Source: Cunninghamella blakesleeana
Lineage: Eukaryota > Mucoromycota > Mucoromycetes > Mucorales > Cunninghamellaceae
Direction: 5' to 3'
Assembly: GCA_017871115.1 (NCBI GenBank)
Contig: JAFCIZ010000006.1
Location: 2,480,001-2,544,000 of the forward strand
Length of the DNA: 64,000 bases
The position numbers were made by a program, and so were the translations under genes. The stretch's first letter is position 1; each line of letters opens with the position of its first letter. Below, in pieces: positions 1 through 8,045 of the stretch. The notes under the pieces were generated by a model that saw nothing but the letters and a program-made list of their open reading frames with translations, did not search any database and had not been told where the DNA came from.

Positions 1-417
1 ATTTATTCCATAAGGTTGATTAACTTTTAGTGTCAAAGGCGGTGGATAATTGAAATAAAGTTTGAATCCATTACGTATAACTTTAAAGAGCCATGGGTGT
101 AAAGGTTCTTGTAAAATAGAAGACCACAAGGAAGCAAATGAAGATAGACGCCCTCCTACTATATTTTCTGGTAATGCATTTTCAGTAAAATAATTAAAAC
201 CATTATTAGATACCGATGATGAATAGCTATCGTGTGTTAAACTAGAGTTGAAGGTGTTGTTATAATTTTTTCTATACGAACTTCGTCGTTTATTATTTAT
301 GTGATATGATGCTGAACACTTATATTTTAATCTTTTAGATTTTTTATTTTTTGTAAACTGTTGTAAATAGCGATATATCTCTAAGTATTTATGAAATTCG
401 TCGGGGGAACTAAATAA
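1..417 (-). CDS. RT-containing ORF of DIRS-like element, partial
   Basis: This minus-strand frame is open from 417 to the window edge, giving about 139 codons without a stop. It begins in the overlap with SSPDEFHKYLEIYRYL, passes through a basic Lys/Arg/Asn/Ser-rich linker, and ends with NIVGGRLSSFASLWSSIL, PWLFKVIRNGFKLYF and a PPP motif. These resemble the segment directly N-terminal to the RT catalytic core in DIRS-like elements. The catalytic YxDD motif and RNase H lie outside the window. The family assignment rests on motif resemblance only. Confidence 0.55.
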
Positions 418-608
418 TTATCTTCCGAACTTCTAGTATATATAGCTTTTCTTTTTCTCCTTAACAGTGCTGTGTTAAGAGTAGATTGTTTATCCCAAAA
501 GTTAACAGTGGCTGAATTAGTTGATAACGGAGATTTATTTAACTTATCAAGAAATTGTGGTAGCCAAGGAGGAATATCATTACTATTATCAACAGGATCT
601 TTATTCAT
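381..608 (-). CDS. First ORF of DIRS-like element (N-terminal/gag-like)
   Basis: This is a 75-codon minus-strand frame starting with ATG at 608 and ending at TAG. The product is hydrophilic (MNKDPVDNSNDIPPWLPQFL at its start) and has no domain I can name. It ends inside the -1 frame that carries the RT-like sequence; the two frames are both open over 381-417. Either the protein is joined to the next ORF by frameshifting or a point indel broke one ORF in two. I see no canonical slippery heptamer in the overlap, only a short run of five C. Confidence 0.45.
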   Translation of the reverse strand: MNKDPVDNSNDIPPWLPQFLDKLNKSPLSTNSATVNFWDKQSTLNTALLRRKRKAIYTRSSEDNYLVPPTNFINT

Positions 609-675
609 TATGAGAATAGTACCCAGACGGTAGATACCAGGTGCATAAGTACAAAGTTCGAACGAAAAGAAGATA

Positions 676-678
676 AAG

Positions 679-720
<42 letters not shown>

Positions 721-747
721 TTATATATTTTATTTTATATTTTCTAA
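676..747. repeat. Poly(A) run followed by (TA)n
   Basis: A run of roughly 28 A is followed by TA repeats and T-rich sequence. It lies between the DIRS-like ORFs and the shared repeat at 748-820 and has no coding potential. Confidence 0.7.
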
Positions 748-820
748 TTTTAAACTCAGTGCAAAGTTCGATTTAATAAATAAAGAATGATTACAACAAC
801 CATTATCACAAACGAAGTGT
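748..820 (+). repeat. About 73-bp dispersed repeat, copy 1, with hairpin end
   Basis: This segment starts with TTTAAACTCAGTGCAAAG and ends with TATCACAAACGAAGTGT. It is about 80 percent similar to 39081-39150. In the second copy the end can form a stem, TATCACA pairing with TGTGATA around AACGAAG. Element 1's LTR begins at the end of this copy, so the repeat was probably present before that insertion or marks the end of another element. Confidence 0.6.
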
Positions 821-1383
821 AATATTATTATTTTTATTAACAAAATTTATATCACTTATTTCATAATATACTTATCAACACTTTTAATATCATTATTGAT
901 ATTAAAAATGGAATATCTAATTTTTATTTTAGTATAAATACTCGACCTTTTTTTCAATTTTTTGAAAAAACTTTAGTTAATTTTTATTATAATAATAAAG
1001 TACTTATATTAAAACAAATAAGTCTATTAACTCATCTTTTTAGCTAAAGATTATATTTATTATTAATATTGTTGATTACTATCCAATATTACCTTATATT
1101 ATTTTATTATAATAATCGTTGATCTTTATCCGATATTATATTTATTTTATTTTATTTTTACTTTGTCTATATAATTGTTGATCTTTATCCAATTATATAA
1201 TTTATTTTATTTTATTTTATTATTTTATTTTTATTTTAAACTATTAATCTAAACTAAGTTGTATCTACTTATAAAACAAGATACTGGTGCTCACTGACAA
1301 CTAAACTAAACTATAAAACTATCTACTTTCCAAAACTATAAAAGGAAATTCTATTTTTCAAACAACCCAAAATTTACACAACA
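819..1383 (+). repeat. 5' LTR of element 1
   Basis: Direct repeat with 6144-6721. It runs from TGTAATATTATT to TTTACACAACA and contains TATAAATACTCGACC-like sequence as a possible promoter. Similarity begins clearly at 823. The LTR carries TGGTGCTCACTG internally, the same string that begins the primer-binding site just outside it. Confidence 0.75.
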
Positions 1384-1388
1384 TATTT

Positions 1389-1408
1389 TGGTGCTCACTG
1401 GCGGGGGT
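1389..1408 (+). promoter_or_regulatory. Candidate primer-binding site, element 1
   Basis: TGGTGCTCACTGGCGGGGGT begins 5 nt after the 5' LTR. TGG at this position is expected if a tRNA 3'-CCA primes reverse transcription. The matching tRNA is not in this window, so the identity is open. Confidence 0.45.
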
Positions 1409-1557
1409 AATACTAAAAACCGGGGAAACACTAATTATCAAGGAATAACTAAATCTATAAAAGAATATAATCAAGAATACTTAAATTCAAGTAAACAACT
1501 ACTTTAAAAATATACAAACTTTATCATCCTATTTCAAAAACTTATCTTTATATTCCA

Positions 1558-2691
1558 ATGGAAAATCCACAAAAATCAAGTATCGAGCAAACCGCGTTGG
1601 AAAATCATGATCATCACCATGATCCTAACCTTGCTGCTAAGCTGAAGCTTAATCTTTTAACTTTTTCAGGTTCTGATGACGAAGACTTTCGTTATTTTGA
1701 AAAGTCCTTGGAAAATTATTTTAAATTATCTAGAGTTGGTATGGATAGAAGGGCAATTATCTTGAAGGTGCAATTGTCTGGTCCTGCTGAATTCTATTTT
1801 GAACAATTAGAACAAGATCCAAATATGGCTAACGACTATCAAAAATTGATGAATGCTTTAAGGGAAAAGTATGTCACCAAAGAATTGATATTATCATACG
1901 AAATTGCACTTGGTACTATTAAACAAGGCAATGACGAAAGACCAAAGAACTTCTTGGCACGTATCCAAGAAATGGCAAGATTGGCACAATTAAAGGATGA
2001 TCATATTATTTTGATGAGATTCCGTGCTGGTTTAAAAGAAGAAATCAGAATGCACTGTATGGATCAAGGTGCTGAAACATTGAATCAATGGTATAACTAT
2101 GCTGAAAATTGGTGGAAGACAAGACACATACAATCATTACCATCTGTATGTAATCTTACTAATGCTAATAGATTTGCTGGAGGCCATAAAAAGAAGTCAA
2201 ATAATAATTATGGTGATTATAATGGCAATACATCTTTAAATACTGCTGAACATGTTGATGGAGAATCTGCTTTGATGCAAAGATTTTTAGGTCACATGGA
2301 AAAATTAATAAACACCAAATTAGAAGACAAAAGAGGTTCATACAATAACCAAAGAAACAACAACAATAATACTCGTAACAACCAATCATATAATGGACCT
2401 AATAATTATAACAGAAATAATAATCAAAAATACAGAAATAATCAGTATAACAATTATCGTCAATATAATAATAATAACAACAACAATAATCATAATTATA
2501 ACAATCAATATTTACCTGAAGATAATTATAATAACAGAGATTATTATTATCAAGGAAATCAAATGCAAAATAACAATAATTATAATCCACAATATAATTA
2601 TCCACAACAAAATCCTTATAATAATCCATCAAATAATAATCCACCAAATAATAATCAAAATAACACACCAGTTAATGGTTCAAAAAACTAA
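1558..2691 (+). CDS. gag: Gag polyprotein of Ty3/Gypsy element 1
   Basis: This 377-residue structural protein should package the element RNA. Residues about 30-190 match the retrotransposon gag (capsid-like) pattern: FSGSDDEDFRYFEKSLENYF, a long helical middle, and an LRxKYVTKE...IKQGNDERPKNFL region. The C-terminal third is an Asn/Tyr/Gln-rich low-complexity tail without a CCHC zinc knuckle, unlike gag of element 2. RNA binding may therefore rely on the scattered Arg/Lys in that tail. The ORF ends Gly-Ser-Lys-Asn-stop exactly on a slippery heptamer and pol continues in the -1 frame. ATG at 1558 is the first in frame after the leader. Confidence 0.85.
   Translation: MENPQKSSIEQTALENHDHHHDPNLAAKLKLNLLTFSGSDDEDFRYFEKSLENYFKLSRVGMDRRAIILKVQLSGPAEFYFEQLEQDPNMANDYQKLMNALREKYVTKELILSYEIALGTIKQGNDERPKNFLARIQEMARLAQLKDDHIILMRFRAGLKEEIRMHCMDQGAETLNQWYNYAENWWKTRHIQSLPSVCNLTNANRFAGGHKKKSNNNYGDYNGNTSLNTAEHVDGESALMQRFLGHMEKLINTKLEDKRGSYNNQRNNNNNTRNNQSYNGPNNYNRNNNQKYRNNQYNNYRQYNNNNNNNNHNYNNQYLPEDNYNNRDYYYQGNQMQNNNNYNPQYNYPQQNPYNNPSNNNPPNNNQNNTPVNGSKN
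2682..2688 (+). promoter_or_regulatory. -1 ribosomal frameshift heptamer A AAA AAC (gag-pol, element 1)
   Basis: The last two sense codons of gag are AAA AAC, preceded by A and followed directly by TAA. This is the X XXY YYZ arrangement in the gag frame. The pol frame is -1 relative to gag and open through the site. A AAA AAC is a well-known retroviral slippery sequence. Function here is inferred. Confidence 0.65.
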
Positions 2692-5375
2692 ATAGGGCAA
2701 TTGTTACAGATGGTCAATTGGGAATCCCTATTACAAAATCCATCCATCCAAATAATAATCAACTATATCAAGAAAATAATATTAATAAATATCACAACTA
2801 TAATACACCAAATAATGACAACTTAAATACACGAAATTATAATCCCAATACTTACGTTCCACATAACGTAATGGACAACCATAATGATTATTTATCAGCA
2901 CAAAATCATTATTATCTTCAAAATATATTAGATAGTGATCAAGAAATCAATGATTGTGATTTTAATGTTGCTGCAAATCCAAAACCACCAGTTGTTGAAA
3001 AAGCAATAAGAAAACCACGTACAAGGAAGACTATAGAAAAACCAAGTACATCAGCAGCTGCTACAAAATCTATTCCACAACAAATACAACAAGATATTCG
3101 TGATCATACACATGTTCCACTACAAAATAATCCATTTTTTCAAAACGTATTTTCACAGCATCCAAATCAAGATGTAACTGAACCTTCTAAATCAAATAAT
3201 AATGATATGATGGAAGAAGTACAAGTAATAAATGATAAAAGGAAAAAAGTATCCATTCAAGAACCACCTGTTGATAAAAGGAAGAAGACACCAAAAAGGA
3301 AATCACAACCATTACCAATAAATTATAATATTTCTGAAGAGATACTACATCAAAAGGCTAATATTAATGTTGGTGATCTTATAACTATATCTGCTCCATT
3401 AAGAAGAGAATTGATTACAGCTTGTAGACAATCAAGAATAAAAAGACCAGCTGATAAAGGTAAGGAAAAAGATGTACAACTAAATTCTATTGATAATAGT
3501 GATGTTGTAACTACCGCTGCATATGCCGATATAATGGTGAATGACGTAAAAGTTACTGGATTAATTGATTGTGGAGCTGCAAGAGCTTGTATGTCCAGAG
3601 CAATGATGAAATCATTAGATCTAGAAATTGATGCACCATCTACAAGTATTTTTGTAATGGGAAATGGTACTAAACAACCTGCACTAGGTGTAATTCATGA
3701 TGTTCCTATTACTGTTGGTGAAGGATTAACTATACCAATTGATGTTGAAGTATTACCAAAGTGTCCACAACATATAGTGTTAGGTACTAGTTGGTTGGAT
3801 CATGCACAAGCAGTGATTAACTTTAAAACAGGTACTTTAAAGGTGACTTATAAACGCCGTACACAAGAAATTCCAATTACATATATAAAAACAAATGAAC
3901 GTCCATATACATATCAACGTGTTACAAATGTTAAATACGAATTGGAACAGCCACAAGGTGAAGAAGTAGCTGAAAATCTATCAAATACTAGTGAATCTGA
4001 AGATGATACTGATTCTAATGATGAAGATTCGATTGATGATGAAGAATCCACTGATAGTAATGAAGAAGATGCTGTACAAGATGATGAAGACTTTTATCTG
4101 ATGGATGATCACGAAAAAAGTCCAGTAATCCAAACACGTCCAAATAAAGATGAAGGTACTATGATGATATTAAGTGGAAGTACTGGTTTATCAATACCAC
4201 CTTATCATATTTGTCAAATCAACTATGCTATTGATGAAAATATAATCGTTCCACATTTTAAACATCTTGATGAATTTTTGGATAAACATGAAGACTTTGA
4301 TGTAATCTTGGAAATTATCAATAAAACTGAAGACATGATGGAAATACCGCCAAACAACGTACTAGGTGAATTCATAAATAGGAAACAATTTCCAATACAA
4401 AAGGATCCATATGTCGAATATACTTGTTATGATTTTGAGGACCACTATAGAGAATTACCACCTTCTCTGCTGGAAGATGATACTGAAGAAATTATTCTTG
4501 ATCCTAATATAAAAGGAAAAATCCAAATGGGTGATATACCTGAAGAATATAAAAAGAAGTTTTATAAATTAATACACCACTATCAAGATATCTTTGATTG
4601 GAATAATGATAAAATGGGAAAAACTACATTAATAGAACACGAAATAATATTAAAAGAAAATACATTACCTATCAGACACAGACCATATAGATTGGGACCA
4701 AGTGAACAAGAATATTTGAAGAATGAATTAGACCGTCTTTGTGAATTGGGAATTATAAAACCTTCAAATTCTCCTTTTACTGCACCAATTATTTTAGTCA
4801 AAAAGAAGAATGGTGAATATCGTATGGTAGTTGACTATCGTAAACTGAATACACATACAAAAGTTGATTCATATCCACTACCACGTATTGATGATCTAAT
4901 TGACGAACTTGGAAAATCAAAAATATTTTCTGCTTTGGATTTAAGATCTGGTTTCCATCAAGTTCCATTAAAAGAATCAAGTAAAGAATTAACTGGCTTT
5001 ACAACTAAATTTGGTACTTATCAATATGAAATGCTGCCAATGGGATTGGTGAATAGTCCTGCTACTTTCCAAAGATTAATTGATATCTGTTATAAAGATT
5101 TGCTGCATAGTAATCTAGTTGCATTTATTGATGATCTTAATGTACATTCTAAAAACTTGGATCAACACCTAATTGACTTGGAAAGATTATTCGAATACAC
5201 TAGAAGAGGTGGATTGATTTTGCTAAAAGAACAATCGTATAAAAAAAAAAAAAATACGTATATAAAAAAAAAAAATAAAAATAAAAATAAAAAAAAAAAA
5301 AAAAATAAATATCAAAAGATAATGATAAAACAAAAAGGAGAAAAATTGAATTTCCGAAAAAAAAAAAAACTATAA
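2688..5375 (+). CDS. pol: Pol of element 1: protease and truncated reverse transcriptase
   Basis: This frame is reached by -1 shift from gag; there is no upstream ATG near its start, which supports frameshift expression. An Asn-rich linker and a basic region come first. The retropepsin-like protease carries LIDCGAARACMS near 3563-3598, so the usual DTGA/DSGA is DCGA here but the catalytic Asp is kept. An acidic Glu/Asp-rich segment follows. RT has LRSGFHQVPL, LPMGLVNSPATFQRL and the catalytic FIDD box (VAFIDDLNVHS, about 5126-5158). The protein then runs into a Lys/Asn-only tail encoded by A-rich DNA, so the thumb, RNase H and integrase are missing. Likely inactive alone. Confidence 0.8.
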   Translation, partial: LNRAIVTDGQLGIPITKSIHPNNNQLYQENNINKYHNYNTPNNDNLNTRNYNPNTYVPHNVMDNHNDYLSAQNHYYLQNILDSDQEINDCDFNVAANPKPPVVEKAIRKPRTRKTIEKPSTSAAATKSIPQQIQQDIRDHTHVPLQNNPFFQNVFSQHPNQDVTEPSKSNNNDMMEEVQVINDKRKKVSIQEPPVDKRKKTPKRKSQPLPINYNISEEILHQKANINVGDLITISAPLRRELITACRQSRIKRPADKGKEKDVQLNSIDNSDVVTTAAYADIMVNDVKVTGLIDCGAARACMSRAMMKSLDLEIDAPSTSIFVMGNGTKQPALGVIHDVPITVGEGLTIPIDVEVLPKCPQHIVLGTSWLDHAQAVINFKTGTLKVTYKRRTQEIPITYIKTNERPYTYQRVTNVKYELEQPQGEEVAENLSNTSESEDDTDSNDEDSIDDEESTDSNEEDAVQDDEDFYLMDDHEKSPVIQTRPNKDEGTMMILSGSTGLSIPPYHICQINYAIDENIIVPHFKHLDEFLDKHEDFDVILEIINKTEDMMEIPPNNVLGEFINRKQFPIQKDPYVEYTCYDFEDHYRELPPSLLEDDTEEIILDPNIKGKIQMGDIPEEYKKKFYKLIHHYQDIFDWNNDKMGKTTLIEHEIILKENTLPIRHRPYRLGPSEQEYLKNELDRLCELGIIKPSNSPFTAPIILVKKKNGEYRMVVDYRKLNTHTKVDSYPLPRIDDLIDELGKSKIFSALDLRSGFHQVPLKESSKELTGFTTKFGTYQYEMLPMGLVNSPATFQRLIDICYKDLLHSNLVAFIDDLNVHSKNLDQHLIDLERLFEYTRRGGLILLKEQSYKKKKNTYIKKKNKNKNKKKKKNKYQKIMIKQKGEKLNFRKKKKL
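5237..5372 (+). repeat. A-rich tract truncating pol of element 1
   Basis: Several runs of 8-13 A broken by single T, C or G replace conserved RT sequence immediately after LLKEQSY. The change from conserved protein to Lys/Asn low complexity is abrupt, which marks a rearrangement breakpoint rather than gradual decay. Confidence 0.7.
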
Positions 5376-5447
5376 ATAAGGAAAAATTTGTGTTATAATT
5401 TTTTTTTTTTATATTTCAAACTGACTCAAGAAAAAACTAATTCAAGC

Positions 5448-6086
5448 ATGGAATCCTTAAATGCGGAACTCAAATCAAGTGATATCATAAAAATTGAAAC
5501 CATTTATGATTATCCTACTCAAAATATGGAAGAAATATTAAATGATTATAATTCTTTTGAATTCTTGGTAAATCCTGAAAATGCTATTACAAGTGACGTA
5601 CCCAATAATATAAATCTTACTGGTGAAGATTTTAACATTATTAACAATACGATAACTGATGAATTGTTGGTATGGCTTAATCAAGATTACACTATTAACG
5701 ACCATTTGGAATTCATGGTTAAAACTAATTTCAAAAAATTCATGGAATATTGCATGATGGAACTGGACTACAAATGGAAAAAGGAAAACTTATTGGATAA
5801 AATAGTAATCCCGAACTCCATCACTCTTGTCCATAATAAACTCAAAAAACCAAACACGAATTCTCAAAAAAGAAACTATTACGTAAAAAGAAGAAAAATT
5901 TTGGAAGATCTTTTCTCTGAACTTGGTTACGAAGAATTCAAACAAGAAATTATAAAGAAAGTTTATGCCAATGACCCATGGACCAGTAAAAACGGTGGTG
6001 GTCCACCTAAATCTTGGTGGGCGGATGTTGCGCGATGGGTTCGCTTGGATTATTTTAAAATCCAGACCAACACTTTGATTGGCTAA
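5448..6086 (+). CDS. Unidentified 212-aa ORF inside element 1
   Basis: This intact ORF lies between the A-rich tract and the 3' LTR, where RNase H and integrase should be. The ATG at 5448 follows an in-frame open but T-rich region. The protein is acidic and Asn-rich in its first half (MESLNAELKSSDIIKIETIY) and basic in the middle (QKRNYYVKRRKILEDLFSEL). It ends with a Gly/Pro/Trp-rich segment, GGGPPKSWWADVARWVRLDY. I recognise no family and see no membrane segment, zinc motif or DDE triad. It could be a captured host fragment, an accessory retroelement gene or a diverged remnant. Confidence 0.55.
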   Translation: MESLNAELKSSDIIKIETIYDYPTQNMEEILNDYNSFEFLVNPENAITSDVPNNINLTGEDFNIINNTITDELLVWLNQDYTINDHLEFMVKTNFKKFMEYCMMELDYKWKKENLLDKIVIPNSITLVHNKLKKPNTNSQKRNYYVKRRKILEDLFSELGYEEFKQEIIKKVYANDPWTSKNGGGPPKSWWADVARWVRLDYFKIQTNTLIG

Positions 6087-6143
6087 TATTTTTCTAACAT
6101 TTTTCTTACCACTTTTGATGTTAATTTTATTTAACATTTTTCA

Positions 6144-6721
6144 TGCTAATTTTTATTATTATTTTTATTAACAAAATTTATATCACTTATTTCATAATAT
6201 ACTTATCAACACTTTTAATATCATTATTGATATTAAAAATGGAATATCTAATTTTTATTTTAGTATAAATACTCGACCTTTTTTCAATTTTTTGAAAAAA
6301 CTTTAGTTAATTTTTATTATAATAATAAAGTACTTATATTAAAACAAATAAGTCTATTAACTCATCTTTTTAGCTAAAGATTATATTTATTATTAATATT
6401 GTTGATTACTATCCAATATTACTTTATATTATTTTATTATAATAATCGTTGATCTTTATCCGATATTATATTTATTTTATTTTATTTTAAATTTATTACT
6501 TTGTTTATATAATTGTTGATCTTTATCCAATTATATAATTTATTTTATTTTATTTTATTATTTTATTTTTATTTTAAACTATTAATCTAAACTAAGTTGT
6601 ATCTACTTATAAAACAAGATACTGGTGCTCACTGACAACTAAATTAAACTATAAAACTATCTACTTTCCAAAACTATAAAAGGAAATTCTACTTTTCAAA
6701 CAACCCAAAATTTACACAACA
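6144..6721 (+). repeat. 3' LTR of element 1
   Basis: Direct repeat of 819-1383 with scattered substitutions, an extra 5 bases near its start and an extra short T/A insertion near 6487. It ends TTTACACAACA like the 5' copy. Confidence 0.75.
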
Positions 6722-6905
6722 ATACACTTTTGAATTTTTCTCTTAAACACTTTATTATATTTTTATTTTTACTTTTGCTATAACTTAAGTCGTTCTACTT
6801 ATAAAACAAGAACTGGTGCTCACTGGAAATTATATTATTATAATTAATTCAAATACAAATTCTCACTTTTTAACAAAAATAACTTTTACCAAAAACACAC
6901 ACAAC
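6722..6905 (+). repeat. Diverged tail of a second, related LTR
   Basis: This stretch repeats the order of the LTR end with divergence: CTACTTATAAAACAAGAACT, then GGTGCTCACTGG, then an A-rich stretch ending ACACACAACA. It looks like the remnant of an LTR from a related subfamily lying next to the 3' LTR of element 1. Confidence 0.5.
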
Positions 6906-6943
6906 ATCATCTTATGGGCACAAGTAATATTGTCAAAAAAAAT

Positions 6944-6949
6944 AAAAAA
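6944..6949 (-). terminator. Pol III terminator of tRNA-Thr
   Basis: A run of six T on the minus strand lies 4 nt after the mature tRNA 3' end, and a run of eight T follows at 6935-6942. Both suit RNA polymerase III termination. Confidence 0.8.
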
Positions 6950-6953
6950 TGAA

Positions 6954-7026
6954 TGCCTTCTGCCAGAATCGAACTGGCGACCTTCTGCTTACTAGGCAGA
7001 CGCTCTGCCAACTGAGCCAAGAAGGC
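6954..7026 (-). tRNA. tRNA-Thr (anticodon AGU), no intron
   Basis: The 73-nt minus-strand sequence folds as a complete cloverleaf. The acceptor stem GCCTTCT pairs with AGAAGGC, with discriminator A. The D arm contains GGCTCAGTTGGCAGAGC, which also serves as the A box. The anticodon arm is TCTGC-CTAGTAA-GCAGA, giving anticodon AGT that reads ACU threonine codons. The T arm is GCCAG-TTCGATT-CTGGC, the B box. CCA is not encoded. A Ty3/Gypsy element is inserted just upstream of the 5' end, and LTR remnants lie downstream. Confidence 0.95.
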
Positions 7027-7035
7027 ACTTGTTGG

Positions 7036-7615
7036 TGAGAGGGCGCCAGTGCGTCTTTGAAGTCGCTCCGTCTTGAACTTTTCTTTTTTATTTAAATTAT
7101 TTTATATTTTTATATATTATTTTTGTTAATTTATTTATTTTACTATTTCTATTACATGTTATATTATTTTTATTTATTATTTTATTATTATTTTATTATT
7201 TTTATTATTATCTTTTTATTTATTTTTTATTTTATTTTTAAACTTTATTATATTTTAAATCCCGATAGAAATATGCAACCATAAAATCAGAATTTCATTA
7301 TAATAATAAAACTATACTTTTCTTTAGCGTATTAGTCACTCGATTTGGTTTTTTAGTTTTAGTTTTTTATTTCTTTTAGTTGAAGTATTTTTTTGAAGAT
7401 TGAATTATTTTTTGTTTTTCTTATTTTATTTTAGTTAGTTATTTCGTGTTAATTATTTTTAACTTTTATTGTTCATTTTTTTTGTTTTATTTATTTTTTT
7501 TATTTTATTCTGATATTGTTTAATTCGAATTCCCCTATCGAATTAAACACTAGCAAACTCTGATACATACAACTCTTGAACCTAGCCACTTCAAGTTGAA
7601 GCACCATCCGTATCA
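7036..7615 (+). repeat. 5' LTR of element 2
   Basis: 580 bp, TGAGAGGGCGCC to ATCCGTATCA, bounded by TG...CA. Near its end CTTGAA and TTCAAG form a short inverted repeat that is also kept in the related solo LTR. It starts one base after the TTGG target-site copy. Confidence 0.92.
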
Positions 7616-7618
7616 TTT

Positions 7619-7635
7619 TGGTGGAGAACCTGGGC
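7619..7635 (+). promoter_or_regulatory. Candidate primer-binding site, element 2
   Basis: TGGTGGAGAACCTGGGC starts 3 nt after the 5' LTR. TGG is the complement of a tRNA 3'-CCA. It differs from the element 1 site, so the two elements seem to use different primers. Confidence 0.5.
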
Positions 7636-8045
7636 AAGTTATCGATACTATAATTACTATTTTATTGATTTCTTGTTTATTTTTATAAGATCTCGTACGG
7701 TTGTGCTAATTACAATTATACTATAATACCTTACCCGCTTAGTTTATTATTTTTTTATACATACTTTATTTAATTTTTTATTTTTATATTTTATTTTATT
7801 TCGTATTACCGTTACTATTATATTATTTTTTTATTTTATTTTATTTTATTTTTATTTTACTTTATTATTATTTTGAAGAATTGTGTTTTGATTTATATCC
7901 TGAATCCTATATACGAATCTTATACCTTATTATTATTTTTTTATCTTACTATATAACCTTATTGAAGTTTGACCTCCGCACCAACTTTAATTATAATTTA
8001 ATATCATATATATTAAAATTACTTATTTTTTATTTATAATCTTGG

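Larger units (their letters stand above)
1..665 (-). mobile_element. DIRS-like retroelement, 5' part, cut by window edge
   Basis: Two overlapping minus-strand reading frames look like the start of a DIRS-type (tyrosine-recombinase) retrotransposon that continues beyond position 1. The downstream frame carries the GGRLSSFASLW...PWLFKVIRNGF type sequence followed by PPP, which resembles the region just before the reverse transcriptase in DIRS elements. No tyrosine recombinase or terminal repeat can be seen because the element is cut. The right boundary is uncertain. It is placed near the motif at about 640-665, which resembles (AGTACAAAGTTCG against AGTGCAAAGTTCG) part of the separate repeat at 748-820. 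A different class of retroelement cannot be excluded. Confidence 0.6.
819..6721 (+). mobile_element. Ty3/Gypsy LTR retrotransposon, element 1 (defective or non-autonomous)
   Basis: This is an LTR-bounded element in plus orientation: 5' LTR, primer-binding-type sequence, gag, a pol carrying protease and the first part of RT, an A-rich tract, an unidentified ORF, and a 3' LTR. RNase H and integrase are absent. The two LTRs differ by several substitutions and indels (565 and 578 bp as delimited), so the insertion is older than element 2. I could not identify a clear target-site duplication, and LTR ends are approximate to a few bases. Confidence 0.8.

Noticed and set aside
2165..2695. Tyr/Cys-rich and Ile-rich frames across the Asn-rich tail of gag
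   Set aside because: They arise from AAT/AAC repeats read in other frames; no independent start context or domain.
6954..7026. tRNA-Thr as the primer source for element 2
   Set aside because: The tRNA 3' end plus CCA would give a PBS starting TGGTGCCTTCTGCC, which matches neither element's site beyond the first few bases.
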